A stretch of 64,000 nucleotides of DNA, taken from contig JAAONU010000014.1 of assembly GCA_012932295.1 (NCBI GenBank), positions 20,018,251 to 20,082,250 on the forward strand, read 5' to 3'. The stretch's first letter is position 1. Every line of letters begins with the position of its first letter. This DNA comes from Cyclina sinensis (taxonomy: Eukaryota; Mollusca; Bivalvia; Venerida; Veneridae). A program made the translations under genes and the position numbers. This document shows positions 1 through 11,270 of this stretch, piece by piece. The notes beneath the pieces were generated by a model. That model was not told the DNA's origin and searched no databases. It saw only the letters and a program-made list of their open reading frames with translations.

Positions 1-1101
1 ACCACTACTACTGCTTCTACTTCTACTACCCCTACTACTATTACTACTACCACTACCACCACTACTACTGCTACTACTTCTACTACCCCTACTACTATTA
101 CTACTACCACTACCACCACTACTACTTCTACTACCCCTACTACTATTACTACTACCACTACCACCACTACTACTTCTACTACCCCTACTACTATTACTAC
201 TACCACTACCACCACTACTATTGCTACTACTTCTACTACCCCTACTACTATTACTACTACCACTACCACCACTACTACTGCTACTACCTCTACTACCCCT
301 ACTACTATTACTACTACCACTACCACCACTACTACTGCTACTACCTCTACTACCCCTACTACTATTACTACTACCACTACCACCACTACTACTGCTACTA
401 CTTCTACTACCCCTACTACTATTACTACTACCACTACCACCACTACTACTTCTACTACCCCTACTACTTTTACTACTACCACTACCACCACTACTACTGC
501 TACTACCCCTACTACTATTACTACTACCACTACCACCACTACTACTGCTACTACCTCTACTACCCCTACTACTATTACTACTACCACTACCACCACTACT
601 ACTGCCACTACTTCTACTACCCCTACTACTATTACTACTATCACTAACACCACTACTACTGCTACTACCTCTACTACTATTACTACTACCACTACCACCA
701 CTACTTCTGTTACTACTACTTATATTACTACTACCACTAAAACCACCGCCACTACTTCTACTACCCCTACTACTATTACTACTACCACTATCACCACTGC
801 CACTACTACTACTACCCCTACTAATATTACTACTACCACTACCACCACTACTTCTGCTACTACTACTACAACTACTACTACCACTAACACCACTGCCACT
901 ACTACAACCCCTACTACTATTACTACTACCACTTCCACCACTACTTCTGTTACTACTACTACTATTACTACTACCATTAACACCATTACCACCACTACTA
1001 CTGCTACTACTACTAATATTACTACTACCACTTCTTCCACTACTACCACTTCTCCTCCTACTACTACTACTAAAAATATTCGTAATAGCGATATTTCTTA
1101 A
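1..1101. repeat. ACT/CTA triplet minisatellite (about 57-60 bp higher-order unit)
   Basis: Imperfect tandem array whose unit reads roughly ACT-ACT-ACT-GCT-ACT-ACT-TCT-ACT-ACC-CCT-ACT-ACT-ATT and so on. It is regular on the left and increasingly diverged after about 600. Because the core is a triplet, length changes keep frame and several frames stay open. The plus-strand frame starting at base 1 is open for 366 codons to TAA at 1099-1101 and is almost pure Thr with Ser, Ala, Pro and Ile, like a mucin-type O-glycosylation region. Another frame gives Leu/Pro runs and the minus strand gives Val runs. None can be called coding from sequence alone. Confidence 0.9.
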
Positions 1102-1601
1102 CCAGAATCTCGCAATAAAAGTCTAATTTCGCGATTTGTCCTTTAGGACATATTGTATGTTGTGGTGCTTTGTAGATAAAAACGTTGTTGTTACGTTATT
1201 TGTAAAGCAAAGGTATTGTATAGGAAGTCCATTCAAATGCATTATTGAGTTCCTGTGTATATGCAAACAATGAAGAGAATATTGTCCAGTACAATATAGA
1301 GCAATGATCAATTTTAGTATGGTCACCTAACTGTAAAAATCTGTTTAAAATAAGGCAATTGAACAATGCCAATTTGTGAAATAGTTATTTTGTTGTATTC
1401 AAATGCAAAATACTTTGAAGTTTTCTGCCAAAATAACGCTTGGATTCTTCAAATCAGCGTATTTTTTAAGAAGAAGAAAAATAGCTTATGTAAAATATAA
1501 AATTTTCTCAATGTTGCAAGCATCAAAATAATTATCAGTGGTTGCCGTATTATTCCATGTTTCTGAAAAAAATAATAAAAAATAAAAAGAATGCGCATTA
1601 C
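1102..1601. other. No gene seen; presumed first intron of gene 1
   Basis: AT-rich sequence on the 3' side of the signal-peptide exon ending at 1602. I see no EGF-type exon, no repeat unit and no RNA gene. It would be intronic if gene 1 continues to the left of the window. Confidence 0.5.
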
Positions 1602-1674
1602 CTGCTAAATGAATTGACAAAGATAATAGTGCAAGCATGTAAAATCCTCCCATTAATCTTAAATATTTAATCAT
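1602..1674 (-). CDS. Gene 1, first coding exon only: signal peptide of an EGF-family receptor
   Basis: Minus-strand exon of 73 nt starting with ATG (1672-1674) and ending at a GTAATG donor in phase 1. It encodes a hydrophobic leader (MIKYLRLMGGFYMLALLSLS then IHLAG), a credible secretion signal. It is the same length and phase as the exon at 36330-36402 and shares the pattern YxRLxGGFxML, so the two are paralogous first exons. The homology extends into the presumed 5' UTR: a likely acceptor just before 1695, and a GTAAGATG donor of an upstream non-coding exon ending near 1822 (36575 in the paralogue). All remaining exons would lie left of base 1. The product is inferred only by similarity to the middle gene. 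Confidence 0.65.
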
Positions 1675-1822
1675 ACTTTTGTCCTTTCACGAGATCTACT
1701 TTTAACAAAACCAAACGGAAGTGTACAGCTGCCTCTTTCCTCTACTTCTAAAGCATGAAAAGAATAGAACAAAGATTCAATTATGACTTTCAGTGTTTGT
1801 TGTAAAATACTTACATCTTACC

Positions 1823-3720
1823 TTTTCTTTGTTGACCTTTTTTGTTTACACTTTGAAAATACACACACGAGAACCACAGTCTTTTAAAGAAAGAACAATG
1901 CATTGCATTTAGAATATTATCACTTTAGGAGTAAGATAACGTTGCTTTATTTCTTAAAACGTACATCAAGGAGGTTCTTCAAATCATCTTAACATCAGAC
2001 TAAATCAGACAATATTTTGTATGTTTTAGTTTTTCTGTCAAGAAATCTGCACATCATAAATATCAGTAATGATTCAAAACAAGTCTGTAAGATGATTTCT
2101 TCCTTTGCACTGTCTGCTTTATGTGATCGGCGCTAATGAAACTAATCAAGACGTTAAAAAACAAACACTTTTAAAATGTTATCATATATACATTATATAT
2201 CAGCAGGGATAGCTTCAAAACAGATTCACGCATTGATGTGATTCTTATATAGTTATGACTGCTACAATGATGCTAGATTTGAAGGGGAGTTTGTATTGGA
2301 TACGAGCTAGAATGTAACCGAAAAGGTATGAAAAAAGTATGAAATATTTGCCATTTCTTTCGTCAGGAGTCTGCAGTCAGACATTTTGGATTCAGTCAGA
2401 AAGATAGATTTGCTGATGTCATTGGCACTGTTGATTTTTTTTTGTTTGTTTCTGGTTTTTTGTCAAGTGCGAGAGCGTCATTGTCAGATGTTGTAGATTT
2501 GACTTTTATGATGTTTCATAAAAAGACTACAGACTATAGGCAAAATGAATAGTATGATGAGGAAATATCGTAAGCTTAACACAGTCATAAAAACCACAAA
2601 GCGCTTTGTTTTTGCTGCGACAAAAAAAAGAGACATTTAAATTGTAACCTCATGCAACATAACCGAAAAAAACATACAATGCAACGAGTACCAGAAAATC
2701 ACCTGCGTGTAAAGAATCACAGGTTACGTTACTATTAACTACTAAGCCGAAATCGGAAAACTATGAAGCCTATGTTTTACAATGGGAATCTTCACATTAT
2801 ACAACTGACATGATGAAGCTATCGTTCGTATTTGGAAAAAAGTGTGAAAAAGACATATCTTTTGCATTTACAATTTTGAAATGCAACTCAAATTATTACG
2901 CAGCGGAATTTTCAAAGATCAAACAATGGGCATGCAAAAGCAATTAAAAATCTTAAGAGAACATTGGTTCTCATCTTGACTGGAAAAAGAATCTCAGCAT
3001 CTTCTAGGTTTAAGAAAATGTGTTTGATTGTTTTTTTTGTGAGCACGCTAGATCTCAAAATATCAAACATTTTGCCTTTATATTGCAATATATATCTTTC
3101 GATAATGAATGAACAATGTATGAATAGAGAAGACAGAAATATTGAAAGAATATGCCGCCAACATCCGAGAATGAAGAATTAAAAAAAAGCACCTGATCTG
3201 TTTTGACTTTTACAAAAGATAACATGAAAAAGATCGAAGTCTAAGTGTGTTGCATCAATATTGCATTTATACAATATATAAAGGGAAATAAACCTACGAT
3301 AGCTAGTGCCAGTATAGACAAATTTCGTACACGTTATTAGTTTATATTTAAAAAATTAAGTCTGGCAAAACAGGTTGTTAATTGCGAATAGAAAAAAAGC
3401 GTTTAGTAGTTGTGAAGGAATACTTCCTCCATTAATCTTGATTTTTTTTTCTTGAAAGGGAAATATACCACTTTTCTGAATGACATTGACTAATAGTGTA
3501 TTAAAATGAGATAGGAAGGTCTAACCTCTTGTAAACATTGTTGAAACGCTATAATGGAGGAAAAAAGCTATTTAATGGGTATTAATTATAAATTAATATT
3601 TGTTGATATTATAGTTATAGCAAAGCTTAAAACGTTGGTATCTTGCATCGGTTACCAAAAAAAACCGATAAACAAATAAATATAAGTACTTATTAGGTTT
3701 TGAAAGGTACAAATTTTACA
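1823..3720. other. No gene seen; AT-rich intergenic or upstream sequence
   Basis: About 1.9 kb upstream of gene 1's first exon on the minus strand. It contains only short chance open frames, such as 2964-3182, with no recognisable domain or splice context. It is the natural place for the gene-1 promoter, but no core element can be assigned. Confidence 0.5.
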
Positions 3721-3726
3721 AATTGG

Positions 3727-3975
3727 TGAATTTAGCAGTAGCAGTACCAGCAGTAGCAGTAAATAAAACATGAAGTTAGAATTAGCAGTACCAGGAGTAG
3801 CAGTAGATAAAACGTGAAGTTTGCAGTAGCTGTAAGAGCAGAAGCAGTAGGAAAACATGAAGCTGGCAGTAGCGGTAGAAAAAAACGTGAAGCTGGCAAT
3901 AGCAGTACAGCAGCAACAGTAGGAAAAACGTGAAGTTGGCAATAGCAGTAAGAGCAGTAGCAGTAAAAAAATCTT
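3727..3975 (+). repeat. Minisatellite arm, AGCAGTAGCAGT / AAAACGTGAAGTTGGC units
   Basis: About five imperfect units of 50-54 bp combining AGCAGTAGCAGTA with AAAACGTGAAGTTGGCA. The same unit occurs in the opposite orientation at 4367-4650, so the two arrays are inverted arms around a spacer of about 390 bp. Confidence 0.85.
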
Positions 3976-4021
3976 AAAGTCTGGAAAGTATAAATGAAAT
4001 TAAGACATGTTTTCAACATCT

Positions 4022-4366
4022 ATAGGCCCTCCCGAGCCTATTGTATTGGTCTTCGACTGTTTCTGACACTCTCACAGACTTCGACTCTTTCTGATACTCT
4101 CGCAGACTTTCAGGAATTTTGGTGCCAATTGGGAAAATGTCATTTTTTATGTTAAGGGACCCTCCCAGGTCGATTTAACCAGTCTGCGACTGTTTCTGAC
4201 ACACCCCAATCTTTCAGGAATTGTTGTGCCAATCGAGAAAATGTCATTTTTTATGTTTAGGGACTCACCGGAGTCCATTGTTACGGTCTGCGACTGTTTC
4301 TGACATTCTTCAGACTTTCAGGAATTTAAGTGCCAATTGGGAAAATGTTATTTTAGATGTCTAGGG
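4022..4366 (+). repeat. Three tandem units of about 105-125 bp between the inverted minisatellite arms
   Basis: Each unit contains TAGGGACCCTCCC-like sequence, then CTGCGACTGTTTCTGACA, then CTTTCAGGAATT, then TGCCAATTGGGAAAATGT. Units start near 4022, 4142 and 4257. The first is longer because of an internal repeat of the GACTCTTTCTGATACTCTCGCAGA segment. Confidence 0.8.
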
Positions 4367-4650
4367 ACACTTGCTGCTACTGCCAACTTCACGTTTTATC
4401 TACTGCTACTGCTCTTAATGCTACTACCAACTTCATGTTTTATCTACTGCTACTGCTCTAACAGCTACAGCAAACTTTACGTTTTATCTACTGCTACTGC
4501 TCGTAGTGCTACTGCCAATTTGAAGTTTTTCTACTGCTACTGCTCTTACTGCTACAACCAACTTCACGTTTTATCTACTGCTATTGCACTTACTTCTACA
4601 GCCAACTTCACGTTTTATCTACTGCTACGGCTCTTACAGCTTTTGCCAAC
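4367..4650 (-). repeat. Minisatellite arm, inverted relative to 3727-3975
   Basis: About six units of 50-54 bp reading GCCAACTTCACGTTTTATC followed by TACTGCTACTGCTCTTA on the plus strand. This is the reverse complement of the unit at 3727-3975. A short (AACTT)n-like run follows at about 4648-4668. Confidence 0.85.
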
Positions 4651-5059
4651 TTAACTTAACTTAACTTGCTTCTCCATTTTCAAGTGTTATTTATCAGTGA
4701 CCAAATTGAGCAACCTCTTAACAATTGAACAAAATATAAACCACTTTACATTTATCTTAATTAGAAATGACACGGCTATGTGAAATGATAAGAGTTCATG
4801 CTTTTTCACATATTGCTTCTGGAGATAGTGTTTTGACGTCGCAAGACAATTTCATTGTCATCAGAACATCAAAAAAAATCTTCAACAATGTTTTCAGCAA
4901 ACTGAAGCGTCATCGGTACGGTTCGTTCAGGAAAGTCACAAGTAATGACCCGAAGTCAAAATCATTACATCATGTTAATGCATCTACGAAACAGGATTAA
5001 AGCGTTGTTAAACATTGTAATCGTAATCTTTGGTTGTTTTGGGCTCGACGTCATTTACA

Positions 5060-5560
5060 TTAGGCTCGAGTCAAATGTGCAAGGGTTTTGTTCACAGTGT
5101 CGTTTCAATTTGTGCTACCGAATGTATGTTACACGTTCAAACGCAGACCCAGTAAGAGCCAGGCGGCCACAGGTGGGAGACCTTCTTTCATCGGAATTGT
5201 AATCGTCGGTTACTTTGGCTCAACGTCATTTACATCAGATCAAAGTCAAAATGGCAAGGGTCTTGATTACAGATGAGTCCCAATTCAATCTGAGCTTTTC
5301 TAATAGATTTGGTTGAGGCAGTGTAATGGTTTTGGAGAGAAAATGAGTAGTGGAAAAATCGATCTGACCGTTATGTTTTGGTATTCTCAATGTCCAGCGT
5401 TTCTTCAACGAGGTTTTCTGTGCAGTTGGGACGTTTCTGGATGCGAGCAAGGAAATGTAATGTCTTCAACAAAATCCATAATCTTTGAGCTGCACTTATA
5501 AAAGAACGGAACGCTAATTCAAATAACGTTGTCAGGCGTTACATTCGGCCGATGCGCTTC
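5060..5560 (+). pseudogene. Tc1-like transposase remnant
   Basis: Broken plus-strand reading frames resemble the middle and C-terminal parts of a Tc1-like DD34D transposase. ARRPQVGDLL lies near 5155-5190. Near 5250-5290 is MARVLITDESQFNLSF, which matches the first catalytic Asp block (TDESRFNL). Farther on, near 5425-5500, is a degraded IEHLWDVL-type segment followed by AALIKERNA. Frames change several times, so it is inactive. The 3' part aligns with the remnant at 43950-44280, meaning this relic lies within the duplicated segment shared with gene 3's 3' flank. Terminal repeats could not be identified. Confidence 0.6.
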
Positions 5561-5642
5561 AGAATGAGTGTTTTTATTCGAAGGGTATCGACTGAGAAAC
5601 ATATTTTCAGAAAGTAAATGTCAGTATGTCATGTTTAACGCA

Positions 5643-5675
<33 letters not shown>
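5643..5675. repeat. (AAT)n microsatellite
   Basis: About eleven AAT units. The same microsatellite, shorter, is at 44348-44376 in the duplicated segment. Confidence 0.95.
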
Positions 5676-5678
<3 letters not shown>

Positions 5679-6710
5679 CTTGAACATTAAAAAAATCTTA
5701 TAAGCAAATGGAATGCCATTTGAAGAAACATGATGTTTGGAAATTCTTTTTTTGTTTTGATTAGTTACATGTAATAGTTTAATACTGGATGTTTTAATAC
5801 ACAGCATCTTTTATTTTCTCCTCACGATCAACATCAAACTAGCTACTGCTCTTTTTCTTTCATAGTGTAAGTACGAAATTTAATACACATACCGATCACA
5901 CTTCTGAATTGCTTGAAAAATGTTACAGTGGTGTAACGCCTAAGCTGACGGATACCTATGATAGTAAAATTGTTCTGATAGAGAAATATTAAAAGAGAAA
6001 CATATTCTACCTCAGTGTCTGATTTTTTTTCAAATTTCTTTCGAAGCGGAAACATCTACAGGACAAGATCATATCGCTTTTGTAAAAAGGTTCGATTTTT
6101 TAACGTGACGGAAAATGATTAGATGGTTGAAAGAATGGCAAATAATAGATGACTGTGTGAACTCTGATAATACTGACTGTTACCAATAATTTTGTCTTAG
6201 TATAATTTAATATCTGGCAAGTAATAACCAAACAAAAGTTTTTAATAAATTTTATGTTTGTCTAAGTAAATTATTAATCATCATTCTATTCTAATTATGC
6301 AGTTTAATACTTTGTAATGCAAGGATATTAAATGTAAACAGACATATGCACACAAAGGGAATCATAGAAAACATTTAACAAGACAGAAATTTATGTTACA
6401 GAAAGGGTTCAAAATTTGATTTCAAGAATTTCTATAAAAATACTTTTTGAATTTCACATTTAACCCATACAAACACATATACATTTATGTCGTACAAATC
6501 TGATATATATGTCATGCAGTGACTGATTTCAAAACCTGAAAAAAAATACTGTACTTCACTTCGCTTTACAGGCATTCATCAGCAATATCTCTCTACATTA
6601 TTATTAACGGCTTTGCTCTGTGTAACATGGAGTTAATTAAATCTAATACAGTAGATGCAAAACACGCACTAATGCCATCACTGTAACCATCGTGAATTGC
6701 CTTTCTTGTA

Positions 6711-9059
6711 TTAAACGTTTGCATAAACATTACTGTTCTCAAGGTGAGTGCACAGAAGATCATAACAGAATCTGTACTGTTCCTGTAAAACAAACAAAAC
6801 ACTTGGGTACTAGATATTATATATATAATGATTATGGTGTTTTGCTATATCACAAGAATACTTGGGAATAAAACTTACTTTAAACTGCAGACAACAAGTA
6901 AGATCTCTAGAAATGAATACGTTTGGTGACAACCTTATATGTGTTTACCCTTTTCCTTAGGACTCCACCTGTGGAAATAACCTACATGTTTTCAGGAATC
7001 CAACTCAGCCCTTTAAATGTAGCATTCGGTGGAAACGAACACCAGTCGAAGATCAAATGTACAAAACAAACTATGAAGGTATTTAAATATAGAAAATTGC
7101 ATACAAAGTTTGGTATGATCTCCTTTTTGACAAGTCTCAATTGTCGAATCACTTGAGGGATGGACACCTCGTTATCAAATCGAGCACGATCCAACATGTT
7201 CATTAGCACTGTCATCAAACCTGACCTCTCCACACCATTCCTGTAATGCCAGATAATGAGAAAATAAAACAAATACCAAACAGTGTGTTAATGTAACATT
7301 CATAGATTTGTTAAATAATAAAACAAAATCTTGATTGGTTTAACAAGTTCGAACATTTTGCTATATGTCTTAGCACCAGCACTCCTTTCTTAGCTTTCTT
7401 TTAAGCATAATTTTACCCTGGCTTCAATTGTACCTCTCTATAAGGAAAAAAAATACGTAGACCTTTTTTTCATATCATCAGGTTTTGATAACGTCTTCAG
7501 ACATAGTGACGCTATTATAAAACTCAAATATTTCAACACTGATAAAAAGACAGATAACATCGACTTAATACATTTTTACCATAGCTAGTAGTTATACTTC
7601 TAAATTTTACTTTAAGAGCAAGTTTAAAAAAAGCAACTGCAAAATTCTGCAAGTAGATGTATTTCGTTCTACACAATTCAAACATATTAGCAAAACAGTT
7701 TACCAGCATTGTATGAGTATAGGTTTTGTTTTATCTGTTGCTTCGTTCTGCTGATCGACTTCTTCAAGAAACTTCAACATTCCGTCAGTAGTCTCTGGTA
7801 CAAGACTGCTGCTAGACCATCTTTTGAAAATGATTTCTGTAAAGCGGTGTTCCTGAAAATCATACTTATAAACATTTGAACCTCAATCATTTTTTTTTGT
7901 TGTAAGTTTTCATTTACGCTGTAAGAAAACGTATTTTGTTTTGTTGCGTCATAATTTATTTTTGTCATAGATACCTTATAACACAACATCAACAGCAACA
8001 ATAGCAGCGTAAGAAGTTATATCATATACATATTAAAGGGGAAATGAGTTTGTGATTCTATTTCATTACAATATGGAACACGCGTAAAATTTATTCACAG
8101 CTTATATATAGCAATATATCGACCTTTCTTTTTAAACTTGCATCTAGTTTACACCAATTTAAAATGAACAGGCGTTTGTGTAATTCATTGCAATGTTTAA
8201 ATGAAAGTCTTCTTTTGCTTTTTTGTTATAATACTTTCGATATCTGAAGTCCTTAATCGGAGAGAGAGAGAAAGAGAGAGAGAGAGAAAGAATTTATAGA
8301 TTACCTTTCCTTGGTATAAAAGGGTGTGAACCTTTGTGGTGTAGTTCTTTGTTTCTGTTTGTGATTTGCAGTGTACAACAAACGCCTCTCCTGCTAAAGC
8401 AAACTCCTCAAACAAAATTTGTCTGAGTTTGCTTGCCTTGATAGAAAAAGAGCAACAATACTTTTTATCAGATTGCATCATGGTAAAATATTATGCAGAA
8501 GCAATATCAGTCGCTTGTTTAATTACTATAACTAGCCATAGCTGTTTGCAACGGAACATAGATATTCTTGGTTAGAATATAGATGGAAAAACACTATACA
8601 ATTCGTAGCAGATTAAATGACGTGTCTAAACGTCCCTACATTTTTATCATAATGTGTGCAAATATATTCATGCATTTTTTATATGTTGTGTTATATTTAC
8701 TATGTTTCTCATTTGTCGTTAATTTATAATACAACAGATTTAGTACTTCAAACACAAGCTATTTTAAACATTTTGAGTTACTTAAAGTCCATGCGGTATA
8801 TGATAACAAAAAATAAAAGGAGATGAAAAAAAGAAAACAAAATTCAACTTAAAATGTAATTAATTATTATTATGTAATTAAAGATTAGTATTTTCTACAT
8901 CCTTTGCGTCGAAACAAAGAAAATGCTCACAGATTGTTCGTGATTTGGAAAAGTAATGACAGTACTGATGCCCTTTTCAAATACCAAGCGACACGTTTCC
9001 ATTTTGGTATTCTCTAACGGGTATTGTGCGATGATGTATCCTACAAGACTGCGAAAACT
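6711..9059 (-). pseudogene. Orphan C-terminal phosphatase D2 exon cassette (five exons)
   Basis: Five minus-strand exons at 8931-9059, 8305-8436, 7704-7852, 7105-7240 and 6711-6782. Their sizes (129, 132, 149, 136, 72 nt) and phases match the last five exons of gene 3. They encode the C-terminal part of a PTP D2 domain. [18 protein letters not shown] is in the first, [10 protein letters not shown] (in place of a WPD loop) in the third, and QCWNGVERSG (C-x5-R retained) across the third and fourth. [10 protein letters not shown] is in the last, which ends at TAA (TGA in gene 3). No stop or frameshift interrupts the exons, and the splice sites look intact. Upstream exons for D1 and the start of D2 are absent between 9.3 and 26.3 kb. 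The transmembrane exon of the middle gene ends in a phase incompatible with 9059, so this is probably a non-functional duplicated fragment. An unseen upstream exon cannot be excluded. Confidence 0.7.
8258..8292. repeat. (GA)n microsatellite
   Basis: Purine run of GA repeats with two AAAG interruptions, immediately downstream of the D2 exon at 8305-8436. The shorter paralogous run is at 47327-47347. Confidence 0.9.
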
Positions 9060-9289
9060 CTGAAATACAAAATTGCCATTGTTTAGCTAGACAGAGACGT
9101 GAAATATATGTTTTAATAACGCATCAAGTAGCCGTAGTTTTGCCGTTTGCTTCAGTATTCAAATAGTAGACAGTTTTAAGCTGATTTATAATTAAGACGA
9201 ACAATAAATATTAAAATGCCATGACTTGATTATGTGACTAAAACCTATCAAGTCGAAGATCATTGTTAATATAACATTGCCTTCTAACA

Positions 9290-9760
9290 AGAATTTTTAT
9301 TAGAGTTGCCCACGTCTCCGACTAAGGTAAGTTAAACATGAAGCACAAAATTGTAATATTTCAAAAGTTTAAGGTATAGATCTGGACTTTCAGTGCAAAA
9401 TCTTGATAAATGCTAGATATGTATATGCAATAAACGTGGATGTCGCGCCAGACACGTCGACTTATTATGGTAAACATTTATGCTAACTTTGATGAATGGA
9501 AAAGTAGTGGACCTGACACCATATTAAGTTTGACCTCAAACGTTACCTTGGCCTTAGAGGTAGGGGTCTGGATGTTGCACATGGCACGTCGTCTTATTAT
9601 GGTGAACATTTGTTCCAAGTTATTTCAAAATCCCTGGATGAATGACTGAGTTATTGACCGAACACGAAGTGTGACGGACGAACAAACAAACGTTCTAACG
9701 TTTGGATACTCAGGTGGCTACCACATTGTCCCCAATTTTCGTTTAGTCAAATAACAGATT
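9290..9760. repeat. Degenerate satellite segment with two units and a GTGACGGACGAAC end
   Basis: CACGTCGACTTATTATGGTA (about 9454) recurs as CACGTCGTCTTATTATGGTG (about 9586), giving units of about 130 bp. The segment ends with GAAGTGTGACGGACGAACAA, a terminal signature shared with satellites at 35.1, 35.6 and 36.2 kb. It begins right after the duplication breakpoint at 9279. The 69-residue open frame inside (9440-9649) is not a gene. Confidence 0.6.
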
Positions 9761-11270
9761 GTAACCACATAAAAGCCTTTCTGAATAAATAGCATCAAAG
9801 GAACTTTATTGTTCCAAGCACGACACAACTAAGTATTTGCAAAATGCAACATCCTTACAGTAGTGAAAAAAAAGCGAACAAAATCATATAAGGAAAAAGC
9901 AGTCAGAAAACACAGGCTCCCTTCAAAGTCAAAAAGTAGTGGAACAAAGATAGCATAAATTCAATAAAGGATCAGTTACAAAAAAGGACACTACAAACTA
10001 TTTACAAAAATGAAAACGTCAGTGGTTACCGTCTTGGAACGGTCAGAAGCAAAACATTTGTCACTGGGGAATTAAACCAGGTTCAATGATGCAACAACCT
10101 AACACTTGCACCAATAGGTTCTTTAAAGAAGGAACAAGTACAAGTCGATTTGGTGAGTAAACGGCTGCAGATATTTCTATGATTTTTATTTCAGATCATA
10201 GTACTTGCACAGAAGACACAGAAGCCAACCTTAAAGATGAAAGTTTTGATCTAATTTCATGTGTTTTGGGAATACTTTTGCATGAAAAGCGACATCAAGT
10301 CAAAGTTTCAAGTAACGTCATGGTTTACGTTTTATTGACATAGATTGCGCGCTTCTGGTATACGTGTTTGACGCACTACAAATAAGTATTTAAATGCTGA
10401 ATCACTGACTCGAAAGTTAGGGACTGTAAAAAGAGTATAGGAGCTTACCAAAATGACTAATGCTATTACAACACAATTTGAAGGACATACCCTATTTGAA
10501 TATTACAGAATGTGGGTGAACACGCAACCTTCAATGTTGTATAAATGAGTGATCAATGAAAAACGGACACCGCAACAATTACCGCCTTGGAACGGTCAAT
10601 GGCAAAACGTTTGCCACTGGAGGGTTAAATCAGGTTCTAGTGTGCACACACCTCACAGGTTACCACATGAACAAACAAGAATGAGTTGTTTCGATGAATT
10701 AACTCCAACCCACCCATCCACTTGACAGCGATGCATGTAAAAACAAACATATAAAACATTAAAAGCTAATGGCATTGTAGAATGTAAAATGTGGGTACTC
10801 TATTACCTTACTGATTACAGAGCATTATGAGTAAAATCATAAAAAACACGATGACAGGAGCAAAAGAGACTGACAGTGTTTATACGTTCTTCTTCTGATT
10901 CCCCTAGAAACCTACATCAACATTCAAACCCCTGCCCAAGTCTTGCAAACAAAGAGGTAAGCAAATCGATCACCTGTGGCAGGGTTAACCACCAAACAGG
11001 CAGTGCTGGAGAAATTAATCCTGGAGGCCATTTGTCTTGAATTTACAGATGGATTTTACAAAATAACTTAGGGAAATTGATTTTGATTTTGATTTTCTTT
11101 AATCTATAACTCAACTCTCCATAAATCTGGTTGAGGAATATTTTGTTCCAGTAGTGACTTTAAACTGCAATTGTATTTTTTTAACTTAAATCTCAATATC
11201 GGCGATAAAACTCGTAAACGTTTTTTCTAAACTTGAGGTATCGATGCCCCTGCTTCAAAAGTTATTTTAT
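9761..11270. repeat. Dispersed repeat with two direct copies of a CCTTGGAACGGTCA block
   Basis: TTACCGTCTTGGAACGGTCA followed by GCAAAACATTTGTCACTGG near 10024-10065 is repeated as TTACCGCCTTGGAACGGTCA near 10578-10625, about 555 bp apart. Both are followed by TTAAAxCAGGTTC. No coding potential was seen in the rest of the interval. The repeat family is not identified. Confidence 0.5.

Larger units (their letters stand above)
5060..9279. repeat. Segmental duplication copy A (direct repeat of about 43950-48320)
   Basis: From about 5425 to a sharp break at 9279 the sequence matches 44110-48320 in the same orientation, through introns, exons, simple repeats (AAT and GA runs) and 3' flank. Exons agree at roughly 94-99 percent by eye. 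Small insertions and deletions distinguish the copies, for example about 90 bp near 7490-7600 absent from the other copy. After ATAACATTG at 9279/48320 the two sequences diverge completely. The left limit is blurred within the Tc1 remnant. Confidence 0.9.

Noticed and set aside
221..1126. 301-residue Leu/Pro-rich plus-strand open frame
   Set aside because: It is one frame of the ACT/CTA triplet array; all frames are open there and it starts inside the repeat.
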